Shown: positions 36,427-47,000 of the stretch, piece after piece
How the letters are laid out: each line of letters begins with the position of its first letter
Numbering within the stretch: position 1 is the first letter of the stretch
Source of the DNA: Zonotrichia leucophrys gambelii
Lineage: Eukaryota; Chordata; Aves; Passeriformes; Passerellidae
Assembly: GCF_028769735.1 (NCBI RefSeq)
Contig: NC_088172.1
Span: 56,947,075-57,011,074, forward strand
Direction of reading: 5' to 3'
DNA: 64,000 bases
The notes under the pieces: model-generated
Told to the model about the DNA's origin: nothing
Database searches by the model: none
Seen by the model: only the letters and a program-made list of their open reading frames with translations
Program-made: the position numbers and the translations under genes

Positions 36427-37784
36427 AGTGAACAGGTTTTTCCAGTTTTTGCTGAAGCACAGATCAGAACAAAGGAGCTGTTGGACAAACAACTCATAAC
36501 TCAGTCACCTGACACTTTGCAAATCAGCAAGAATAGAAAACAGGGGAAAAAAAAGACAGTGGCCACATGAATTTCACACAATTTTCTTCCTGTCGAGCCA
36601 GTCCTGCTGAGTGGGCTGGATAAGTTAGCAATGACAGGATGCAAAAATTATCTGCTGTTTTCATGCAGAAAGAGGTAGTAAAGGAAAATGTTGAGTTCTC
36701 CTTTTGCTTAATTCACCAGTCTGGTGCACGTGCCCACCCTTGGCTGAAGAGATTTACAAATGACCCTGGTTTAATTCTTGCAGCATGAGGTGATTTTTGT
36801 AATATTGAGGATTCCAGTAAAAACTGGTTTGATCCACGGTCACCTTAATTAGGGATCCTGTAGGTATGAGTCTGCTGAAAGTTAATCACTTTTATTAACT
36901 TCTTATTCATAGATTTGGTGGATGTATTCTAATGATTGCATTTGATACATTTAGTGGTAAGTTTTCACCTCTTTATGAATCTTTAATGAATGAATATTTT
37001 CTAAATAAATCATGTTTGAAAATCAACCCATTGTTCTGCACCCATCTCCAAACATTCATGAACAGACTCACCCAAATCCCTCTGGTCTGTCCAACAACTG
37101 CTTTTTTTCTCTTGATGTAATTTTCTTAATCACAAATAACACCTGTCACAAGTTTACCTACACTGGTAAACCAAAAGATATGACACTTCTAATACATAAT
37201 GCAATTCATTACAAAGAACTGTAAGTTTGATTTCTCTGGCTATTTCCTTGACCAGCTCTGCAAATTCATTGAGTTCTCATCTCTGTCTGGTTTCTTAATG
37301 TTATCAAAAGCTAGGCTAGTATGTCTATTTTCTTGTCATGTTTTCTGGATCCTTTCAGTAGGGCTCTTCTAAAGAATAGGGAGCCCATGTGACTGCCAGG
37401 CCCTACTTTTGCCACCTCTTGCTCTTCACCTTTGCTCATTATTTTCCACCCTTCAGCTTTCATCCTAAAACCCTGCTACCCATCACATGCTCCTTCCGTC
37501 TCTTGCTCTGCTCTGTCTAAAAAACTGTAATGGTTAATTGTTAATGGTTAATTGAGGTTCTTTAAAGGTAACTTGAATGGTACTGCACTGAGATGAGAAC
37601 ACAACAGGACTGTTTCAATGATACATGTGCTAGTAATGACTGCATTTCTGTAACGCTCTTACTAAACATTTCAAAATCTACTGTGAACACTAAAAACAGC
37701 TTTCCTATGCATCTGTAAAGAAGATTTGTAGGGGGATACAATATTAGAAAATAAAGGTAGTATAGAAAGTAATTTTACTGCCTA

Positions 37785-38060
37785 AAGAGTTGCAGCTGAG
37801 TTAATTATTAAAGATTAGGAGCAGGCCTGATGTTAAAAGGCCACACCTGTAGCCAAGAAGAAGAGTGTTATAAAAGAGTGGATTGGTTGGTTGAGGGGAA
37901 TTGGAGTCAGTTGGTTACTGTGAGGATAAGGAAGAGTCAGTGCCTAGAGGAGATGCATACAAGAAACATTGAGGAGGTATGAAACTCTAGCAATAAGGAA
38001 CCTTTGCAATATAATGATAATAGAACTTTTGTATTGTAATGACAACAAAGATATTCCCAA
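37785..38060 (+). mobile_element. LTR-like element (candidate)
   Basis: It contains GGAGCAGGCCTGATGTTAAA, AAGGCCACACCTGTAGCCAA, a TATA box in GTGTTATAAAAGAGTGG, then CAATAAGGAACCTTTGCAAT about 125 bases later. That spacing and wording suggest the U3-R-U5 of an avian LTR. No target-site duplication was identified and the ends are guesses. Confidence 0.4.
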
Positions 38061-39867
38061 AGTGGTTTAAAAACAAGTTTCAGAGGTGCCAAGTTCTTGC
38101 AACTCTCTTTTAGATAAGTGGGAGTTAAAGAAGTGCATGATACCTGAAAATTAGGCTATAATTTGCCTGAAGGCATAAAACTCAGGTGTCCTGATACATA
38201 GTTTGATGACTCAGTCAGGCAATTGTTCTTTGATTTGAAACAAACACTTGAAAGCAGTGTGGAAGGCTGATTTACAGACCTTTAAACATTCTCTGAAATC
38301 ACAACAGCTCCTATAAAGATAGGAGTTGAAACTATAAATCAAATGTCTTTGATAGGTTTCATGGCCTTGATTAAGTTTCCTTATTAACTGAATAAAATGT
38401 GAGCTCACTATTGCAGGAGAGGAAAAAAATAGTAATACCATAGTAATATTGGACTATTTTTGCTTTTATTCTTGTACAGAACATGCTTCAAATAGTAAAT
38501 GTCCCACACTCAACATCTTGAGTTTTGTCTCCAAGGTGAAAAAAAAAAAATCTGTTCCTTTGTACAGTGTTAAAAAAGCGTCTCCAAACCATTTCCATTT
38601 AGTTTGTGTGCAAAAGAGACTTCCAATAAGTAACCTTACTTTGTGAAGGCTATTTGGAATTCTGTATAAATGCATTTGGGAATTTAAATCTATTTGCCAA
38701 AAAACCAGATGGATTTTGTAGCTAAACCGTATTTTCCACAAAAAGCTTCTACTGGTCAGCATTTAATCTGGCATACAGCCTCTCTGCTAAATGACAGAAA
38801 ATACTGCTTTTGGGCACAGACCCTTAAGCACCTGACACTCACAGTAGGTTTGTTTCATTTTGACTCAAAAAATAGGAAATATAAAAAAATATATTTATTA
38901 ATCTACCATTTTGCTTATGCAGCCTGTCACTGTTTGAACTGCTACTTTTAACAGAAATTCTCTTACCCAGTTGGCAATGGTGCATAACTTTTGACTGCTC
39001 AAAAGTTGTCTGTCACTGAAGAGATGCACACAAACTCTTTCCACTCCTCTTTCATACATGACCTATGGCCTCTTCATGCCATCAGGCCCCCAAACACCCT
39101 CAGGCTCTGACATAAATATTGGGGGGAAAAAAGGTCAATGTTATTTGAACTATGGTAGGAAACTTTTAGCTCCAGCTTCTGGATTTTAAAAATGCTCTTA
39201 CCTCTGTGGTTTTAATCAATGGAGAAAGGATTTTTGCAGAGTGTAGGGGGAGAGGCAGTGATCGAGAACTTATGTAGTTGTGTACCAGTCAAATAAGAAA
39301 AAAGGTACTTAAAAGCAGTAAATTAAAAATATACTCACATTATTCAAGAATTCAAAACTGTTAAAAAATGGATTAAATTGATTAATTAGTTCAATTAAAA
39401 TGCAACTAATTAAATTTGCTTTTTATAAATTTTTCCCATGTAATTTTTTTATTGCAACTTTGTCTTATACACATTTCTCTCACCCTCCTGTTCATCAGTT
39501 AGGAAAGGACTGTACAGTTTAGAAAGATGCACGATGGCTTTACATTGCTGTTTGTTTAGCAACAGATTTGATTAAAATGCTTGTAGCTCCCCAAGGCCTA
39601 GCAGGTTTTCATTGTCCCCATACCTGCAGCTGAGTCCTCCTCACTTGTACTAATTCAGTACTCTTTAAACTGGAACTATGAAATTTTGTGACTATAAAAT
39701 AGCAGCAGAAAACTATCAACAAATCAAAGGACTTAAGTTCTCAAAATGGACCTACCATTAACAGAATAGTAGAATAAAATAAAGAGTTTGAAAAAAAATA
39801 TAAATAGGGAAAGAACAATTGTAAACTCTGAGTCTAATGTATGCAACTTACATTTCCACTGAGCTCT

Positions 39868-39925
39868 TTTATATATGTATATATGCATATATGGTATATA
39901 TGGTACAGGTACATATATATACAAA
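39868..39925. repeat. AT-rich dinucleotide tract
   Basis: Interrupted (TA)n with TG/CA steps (TATATATGTATATATGCATA and following). Microsatellite-like; the encoded Tyr/Ile-rich frames are meaningless. Confidence 0.8.
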
Positions 39926-41329
39926 AAATAGATATAAAAAATGTCTGTGTGTGTACTCACTGTTATGAATTCAGGAGAACTTCAGCTGAACAGAAACAGA
40001 CTACAGTCATTCAAGCAGGGAGGAAGCCAGATGTGAGGACTTGATAGATCCAAATTTGTGGAAATCTGCCAGGGGTTACTTCGTTGCATAGCTAGGCAGA
40101 GCTTTATGTGCATTCACTGTGATTTCTGTGGAGTACAAAGGAAGCTGTTCTCACTGCATCTAATTCCTTGGCTGAGGTATCTGCCCATCCTCCTTCAGAG
40201 GGAGAGTGCCATCTACTGAAGCATTCCTTTACACAGCTCCCTTGAGCCTTGTCCCACTCACGGATTGACAAAATCCATTCAAAGGGGTTGTAAAACTGAA
40301 CAAGGTTTTAAAAGGAAAAGCAGCTGCTCTAGATGTGAATCTCTGTTGTAAAGCACCAGCTGCATGTAAAGAACCAGGCCAAAGATGGTAAATACAACCA
40401 CTGACTTGTGCAAGCTTCTGAAGAGATTAAAGACAATTTCACTCTGGGGCTTCTTCATTCCTAATAAATCCTTGGAACTGAGATTGTTACCACTTTGTAA
40501 CTCTTAGGGTGGCATTCCCTGATTTTCCACCAATTCCTCCTCCCTGTGTTGATGCTCACAAGATGTACAACTAGTCAGCCAATTTACTGAACAGTGAGAA
40601 GACCTGATAGCAGTCACCAAGAGTCTGGCTTGGGCCAGACTTATTGTGATGCTTTGTCTTAATGTATTTTCCCATTTGTCTTGAACTTCACATTTCATTG
40701 TAAGTTTTCTGGACTGCTGCTGTATTCAAATAAAGCAGCAGTTTGTGTCATGCCCAGAGCTACTGTCTCCTATGATAATAATAAACACATAAAAATTTAA
40801 ATATTTTGGGTATTTTTTATTACTTTGTAGCAAAAGATAGTATCTTTAAAACATCAAAGGCAGCTCAGAGGTGCCCACGTACCTGAGAGGTTTGAATAAA
40901 TTGAAGTTAAATTTTACAAGGTAAATTACCAAACAAAGTTATGGAGTCAGAGGAGCTGGAAACCTGTCCAGTTGTGTTTCATGTGAATACCCTTAGAAAG
41001 CCACTGGTTTGGTGTGTTTCAAAGCACAGGTGCCTGTCCTGATGCTTTTGCTACCAAGGGGCTCCACTGAAGAATCACACAGCCCATAGCTCAAATATCA
41101 CATCTGGCAAGACAAGGACTAAACGAAACTTTGAAAGAACTTGCATTATTTGCCATCAGGCAAATATATTTGAAACACTTTACAATATATTTTCAAAAAG
41201 TTTCGCATTATAGTTTGTTTTTTTTCTGTCTGGGCACATAGCATGTTGTGTTAAGCACAATAGAGAACTGAAAGAGCAGAAGTTTTTCTGTCCCAATAAG
41301 ATAGATACCACGTATCTTATATCAGCTTA

Positions 41330-42165
41330 CGTCCCACAAATCTTTGTTGGGGCTGGTGGGATTGAGTGCACCCTCAGCAAGTTTTCCAACACCACCAGGT
41401 TGAGAGGTGTGGTCAGCATAGCAGAGGGAAGGGATGCCATCCAGAGGGACCAGGACAGGCTTGACATGGGCCTGTTTGAACCTTATGAAGTTCAATAGGG
41501 CCGAGTGCAAGGTTCTGCACCAGACAATCCAAAGCACAAGCACAGGCTGGCAGAGAACGGATTGAGCGCAGCCGTGAGAAGAACTGGAGTGGGGTGCTGA
41601 TGGATGAGAGGTTAGACATGAGCCAGAAAAGGGAGCTCACAGCACAGAAAGCCAGTCGTGTATGTAGGATAAGCAGTGTGGAAGTAGGATGAGAGAGACA
41701 ATTCTGCCTCTCTGCTCTGCGAGCCTCCATCTGCAGTGCTGTGTCCAGCTCTGGGTTCCCAGCACAACAAGGACATGGACCTGCCCAAGCAAGAGGACCA
41801 GAGGGCTGGAGCACCTCTCCTGTGAAGACAGGCTGAGAGAGCTGGGGTAGTTCACTCAGGAGCTGAGGGAGCCCTGAGATGGAACAGCAGCCTGCCAGTA
41901 CCGATGGGTAGGGGGCTGCAAGAGGGCAGGAGAGTGACTTTTTACATGTAGTGATGGGACAAGGAGCAATAGCTTTGAACTGAAAGAGGGTAGGTTTAGT
42001 TTAGATATTACGAAGAAATTCCCACTGTGGGAGTGGTGAGGCAGTGGCACAGGTTACCCAGAGAAGTTATGGATGCACCAGCTGTGGAACTGCTCAAGGC
42101 CAGCCTGGATGGGGGTTTGAGCAACCTAGTCTAGTGGAAGGTGTCCCTGCATGAGCAATTTGCAG
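41330..42165 (+). mobile_element. CR1 LINE 3' portion (~0.8 kb)
   Basis: Starts around TGGGATTGAGTGCACCCTCA and continues through GGCCGAGTGCAAGGTTCTGC, GAGCACCTCTCCTGTGAAGA, GCACAGGTTACCCAGAGAAG, GCCAGCCTGGATGGGGGTTT and AACCTAGTCTAGTGGAAGGT. This is sense-strand CR1 down to just before the 3' tail. It covers the end of ORF2 and the 3' region but is broken by stops. ORFs called on the minus strand here are shadows. Confidence 0.88.
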
Positions 42166-42707
42166 AACCATTAAAAAACAGGTGTAAATGCAGCCAAGTC
42201 TCAGGACAGTTCTGAAAACCTTATAGGCCCTGGCAAACTGTCTTGCCTCACAGGTTCCTTATCACAGCTCAAAGAGCCTCTTCATTAAAAGTGCCTTATT
42301 GCTGGTTACAGCAAAAGCTGCACTTGTGTGTGCTGCACTTGAGGTACAGATTCGTTACCCCTATCCCTACAGAAAGGAAAACCTTACAAGGAGAGAGGGA
42401 TTTGCAAGCAAATCTCTGTAGGCCAGACTGTCCATCAGTTAACCAGTTTTTATTTCAGCACCAACTACTCACTGGTTGCTGCCTCCATAGAAGGCTACAT
42501 TTCAAAAAACTTAATAGCCACAATAAACAGACCTAACCAGTGCATCACTTTGCCTACACATGGAACAGCAAACCAGCATTTGGGGATTATGTCTGCTTCT
42601 CATCTTCCATGCCTTTTTCTTCCACCAGTTACTTTTTGGTTGGCTGCCTCCCAGTCATTGCCCCCAGAATTCACAAAATGCAAAATTCATGTTAAAATGG
42701 CATTGCT

Positions 42708-42724
42708 TTTTTTTTTTTTTTTTT
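42708..42724. repeat. Poly(T) run
   Basis: Seventeen T residues followed by GTAGCGGG. No parent element recognised. Confidence 0.75.
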
Positions 42725-42851
42725 GTAGCGGGTTGTTTTAAGTTTCTTGCCTCAAAAAATAATGGACAATAGCCTTCTAAAAATAAATCAGCTGTGTAAG
42801 ATTCAAGAAGTGTGAATTACTCATCAATGCTCTCAAGTGAACGGTGTGATT

Positions 42852-42930
42852 CTTCGGGCTGTCCTTGCGCACGGCTAAGAGTTAGACTCGAAATGGGTCC
42901 CTTCTAACTTAGAGTACTCTGTGATTCCGT
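42852..42930 (+). mobile_element. CR1 3'-tail fragment
   Basis: GAGTTAGACTCGAAATGGGT, CCCTTCTAACTTAGAGTACT and CTGTGATTCCGTGAATTG correspond to the last ~70 bases of a CR1 element, sense strand, directly abutting the CpG island. Confidence 0.65.
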
Positions 42931-43559
42931 GAATTGTAGCACTTGGCCAGCGTACACACACCGCTTCGTGCATCAGGCAAAGGCTGCTCACTCGCAGCCC
43001 TCGGCTGCACCTTTGTGGTTATACAGAAGCCTCTCGGGCGCGCTTTCCCCCAACGTGGCGCTGCTGTATCGCAACCAAGCGACGGCCGCCTGCTGCAAAA
43101 GGTGCTGCAGTAAAGCGCCGCGGCACCGCCATCTCCCAACGTCGCTGGATCAGAGCCGCTGCGTGCGCCGGGCCGCGCTCCGCACACAGCCCCGGCAGAG
43201 CGACTCCCGCGCGTGGATGCGCTCCCCGCCCCACAGGTAACCAGGCAACGGCGGGCGGGACCCTGCGCTCTCGCCGCCCTTTGAGGAACAAGAGCATACA
43301 AGGAGACAGCTTTTAGCCGCGGCGGTGCGCGGAGAGCTGAGGCTGCGGCGAGCGGGACCCGGGGCCCCCGGGCGTGGGGCAGGCACACAGCCTGGCGGGG
43401 GCGAGCGGCCGCCAGCCGCCATCTTGCTTGCGGACGGGTACCCGAAACCAAGATGGCGCTCGGGCGTTGAGCGCGGGGCTGGCGCTTCCCCGCCCAGAGC
43501 GGAAGTGACGATTCGGCGGCGGCGGCGGCTGCCCCCCGCGCCCCTCCCGGTGGTTTTTG

Positions 43560-43658
43560 CTTTTCCCCGCGGGCTTCACGTCTTTTCCTCCGACGAGACG
43601 GAAAATGGCCGCCCGGTTGCCGTAAGGGAGCGGGGCCGCCGGGAGTTCCGCCCGCCAG
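43560..43658 (+). other. BCLAF1: BCLAF1 non-coding exon 1 (start approximate)
   Basis: The 3' end is set by donor CCGCCAG|GTGAGA at 43659. The start is inferred from the pyrimidine-rich CTTTTCC stretch and the YY1-type element that usually lies just downstream of such starts. Large open frames in this GC-rich DNA have no family resemblance. Confidence 0.5.
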
Positions 43659-43846
43659 GTGAGAGGAGGGCGGAGGTAGAGGGGCTGCGTGGAGGCTTGG
43701 CGGGGCGGTGGCCCCTGGTTGGGGGGAAGATGGCGGGGGGAGCCTGAGGGGGAGCAGCCCGGCCCTGCCCCGCCCCCCAGCGCGCGGTGCTCGCGCGCCG
43801 CGCCGTCCCGCCTTCCCGCGCCGCGTGACCTCGGCGCTCCGCAGCC

Positions 43847-43873
43847 ATTATCCCGATTATCCCGATTATCCCG
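43847..43873. repeat. Three tandem copies of ATTATCCCG
   Basis: Perfect 9-bp unit repeated three times inside the CpG island, about 190 bases after the exon 1 donor. The units contain TTATC, the complement of GATAA. This AT-containing repeat stands out in otherwise GC-only sequence. Confidence 0.95.
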
Positions 43874-44064
43874 CGCCAGCCGACGGAACGGGACGGGAAC
43901 GAGCGGTCTCCGTCACCGCCCTGACGCGGGCCCCCGCTTCCCGCGGGAGCCGGACCGAGCCGGTGCCGTTCCTCCCTGCGCCCCGGGAAGCGAAGGTAGA
44001 AGGGGAAAGGGCGGCGGGAGGCGGCAGCGGAGCTGCCTGGGAGCTCCTGGAAGCCTGGCGGGAT

Positions 44065-44095
44065 GGGGGTGTCGGGGTATGTGGGGAATGGGGGG
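44065..44095 (+). other. G-quadruplex motif
   Basis: Four G runs (5, 4, 4 and 6) separated by loops TGTC, TATGT and AAT. It satisfies the usual four-run rule, on the coding strand of BCLAF1 intron 1. Confidence 0.8.
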
Positions 44096-47000
44096 CCGGC
44101 CGGCCCCGGGTGCGCGGCCTTTGGCTTTGGGCCTCCCCGGGGAGGCAGGAAGGCCCGAGGGGATGTGGTTGTACGGCGCTGGTTACGGGAGTGTTAAATT
44201 TCCCCGTTATCAGTGTGGGTGTGACGCGGAGGAGGGAAACGGTGCCGGAGAGAAAGGATGGTTCCCGGTATTGGATCAGCCTTGACGGTCGGTGGAGGAA
44301 CTTCCCTTCGGGCATGGCTGTGGTTCAGGCGCTTGTGCCTGAGGTGCCCCACGCCTCCCTGCGCCTTTCCTGCCCTGATTGCAGATGCCCGCAAAGCCCC
44401 GTGAGGGACCGCAGCGGGGTTTATGCCCCTCGCTGAAAGGGACTATTGTGTTGCCCGTCTTGATTGTACTGTACTATGCAACCATTGCAGGATCATTCCC
44501 GTTATTTCCCCTTTGCTTTGTAAACCTCCTACTTTTCGCCTTTAATTCTATGAAAATCAGGTTCTTGTTTTGTGTGTCATGTTGATCCTTTACGAAGTCA
44601 GTACAACCCATCACTTGTTTATCTCGGAGATCAAAGTTTTGTCCTCAGAGGAACAGTTAAATCTTACTACAGAAAGACGTGAGGGCATGCAAAACAAAGG
44701 TGCTCCTGACTGCGAGTAGTCACTGCTTAAGCAATGCAAGTGTATAAAAATATCACTTAGAATAGTTGTTCTTGGTGTGGGAGGGATTAGTTAAACAGCG
44801 TGGAATTGCAGGAAAATGCTGTCTAGCTGCTTTCTCCTCCCTCCTCCTCGTCCTCCTCTCTGATAATCATGTCGTTTTGGACAAAAGTAGGGAAGAATGA
44901 GGACGGGGTAATGGCTTTGGCGCTGAGGTGTCCTCCAGGCATACATCTGTCTTGTGTCAGGGAAAGTAGGAATTGCATCCTCCCACTTGTCGCTTTCGAT
45001 GTTGAGTGACAGGCTGTGCTGAATGGCCAGACGAAGTTCCGTGTGTTACATATATCGGTGCTTGGAGCTGGAATGCCTCTTTGCTGAGCAAGGCTTTAGC
45101 GTGCAAAACCTGTGTGGAGCAAGTTCTCAGGTGAGGGCTGAGGCTGGCAGAATCCTGGGGGTAGGAGGTAGGAGCACGTACCATGAAGAAGAGCCTGTTC
45201 GCATTGAGAATGCAGAAAACTTGAAGTGGTCGTAGAAACCTAGAAAAAAATCAGCTCCTAGTTTGGAGCTAGGGTGCAGATATTTGGATGGATTATATTC
45301 AGGCTGGGTGTCAAGAAGAGGCAGTGCTGTAGGGGTTTGTGGAATGCCCAAGAACATTTGCGGTTTGTTTACAGGTAGCAGAGGTAGGTGTGAAGAAAGT
45401 GCTCTGTTTGTCAGTGTGAGAGTTTCTCCCAAAGGTATTCCGAAAAGCGCGTTGCTTGCTTGTTCATTGTGCCGGCACTGGCCTCGTGCAGCTTTGTGGT
45501 AAATGGGATCTGGGAGGTGATGTGCCTGAAAAGGCAGCTTTTGTCCAGAGTAGTTTTCTTATGGAGCACTGCTGCAGCCCACCAAGCACCTCTGAGGGCG
45601 TCAGTCTTGGAACAGATGAGGGCAGGAGGATTGTCTTTTCTGCAGCAGCAGTTCGTGTAGTTCATAGCAGAGACTGGGGAGAGCGTGGTGTAAGGGCGTG
45701 TGAAAACACAGTGTGTAAAACACACACACAGAAATAACAAAGGCTGTCCAAAACAGTATGTGTCCAACAGCGTGCTAATTCCTTTTTGTGTATGCACCCA
45801 TTTCTCAGTCACTTCGGTTTCTTTGTTTTTTTAGAGGAGAAACATGGTTTTGTTTGCCATTAGTATTACATAAAAGACAGCTAACAATCATATGATGGTT
45901 TTGCAGAGGTGATTTTGCTGTTACTAGGATGCTGGTTTTTGACTTAATTTAGAAATATTTTGTGTTATTTTCTGTATAGAAATTAACGAGTTGGGGGAGA
46001 AGAAGGCCTTAGTATGTTTTACTGTTTGCATTGTATTTCCAGCATATTAAATGGAATAGTGAAGTAGTGCTTCCCACCTCTTGTTTGTATATAGTAGTTT
46101 GGGCATATTTGCCATGGAATTTTAGGTTTTGAAGGCATCCAAGTCACCGATGATGTAAGTAGGATGGATTTAAGTGACTATAAAATGCATTCTATTCTTA
46201 TGTATGATGGGCCCTGCTAGAGTTGTGGACATTAAAAAAAAAGGGGGGTAGAGAGTGGATAAGAAAGCACAGCAGATGTGCAAGCACTGAATAGATGACT
46301 TACAGTGTTGTCTCATTAAGACTGACTTTATTTATTTCTGTGGGTGTATTATGAGAAACTACTACAAATTCTGTGGAATTTTATGAAGACTGTCCTATCC
46401 CCTTTTGTGTTGTCATGGTTGTATAATCATCCCGTCTTTTGAAGCCTGAATCTCTGAATGAAAGCTCATTTTGGCAATAGCTCGTGAATTACTTCGACAA
46501 GATTTTTATTTAAATCTACCTGACAGCTCTCAAATAATGTTTAAGCAAGAGAAATGCAGACTACAAGATAGCTATAAAGGAAGGGTAGCTAAAACAATGG
46601 ATCTAAGAGGGAGCAGTGTTTTGCTAGTGTAAGTGGGTAGAACTGTCTGAAAATGTCTTAAACTGACATGTGATGTACAACTTGTTAAACAGCCTAAGAG
46701 ATGTGTTGTATCCATAGTCTGTGCACTCTGACAAAACTCCAACACCACTGGTGTAGTGAAGACTCCTAAAAATATTATATAAAAGGAATTGGTTACCATT
46801 TTCCTTGTACTTCTTATTTTTTATTAAACATAGCAAATGCTGACAGTGTCACTTACTTCCTTCTTATTGTGTTGCTTGTGATGGGATAAGCCCAGTTGTG
46901 TTGTATATCTTCTTTTTGCTTGATGGTTGCACTTGCTGGCCAAGACTGATTGAAGACACCCATAGAAGAAGACATCCTGTTGTTTTTTTCATTAAGAAAC

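Larger units (their letters stand above)
35924..42930. other. Intergenic region between the armadillo gene and BCLAF1
   Basis: Besides the LTR-like element, CR1 copies and simple repeats listed separately, I see no supported coding exon. ORFs here are short, AT-rich and on both strands. A non-coding 5' exon of the armadillo gene could be hidden in it. Confidence 0.6.
42950..44150. promoter_or_regulatory. BCLAF1: CpG island and BCLAF1 promoter
   Basis: An abrupt switch from AT-rich DNA to dense CG dinucleotides. Motifs seen: YY1-type GCCATCTTG at 43418-43426, its inverse CAAGATGGC at 43449-43457, AAAATGGCCGCC from 43602 and AAGATGGCG at 43727-43735; a GC box CCCCGCCC at 43489-43496; and an ETS-type GCGGAAGTG around 43499-43507 followed by TGACG. 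No TATA box is seen. It is placed 5' of BCLAF1 and so is read as its housekeeping-type promoter. It may also serve the divergent armadillo gene. Confidence 0.85.

Noticed and set aside
41413..41814. 133-codon minus-strand frame
   Set aside because: It lies antisense inside a CR1 element.
43689..44436. Long overlapping frames (up to 242 codons) in the CpG island on both strands
   Set aside because: GC-rich DNA lacks stop codons by composition. The products are Pro/Arg/Gly-rich with no recognisable domain, and the BCLAF1 start codon lies 8 kb downstream.
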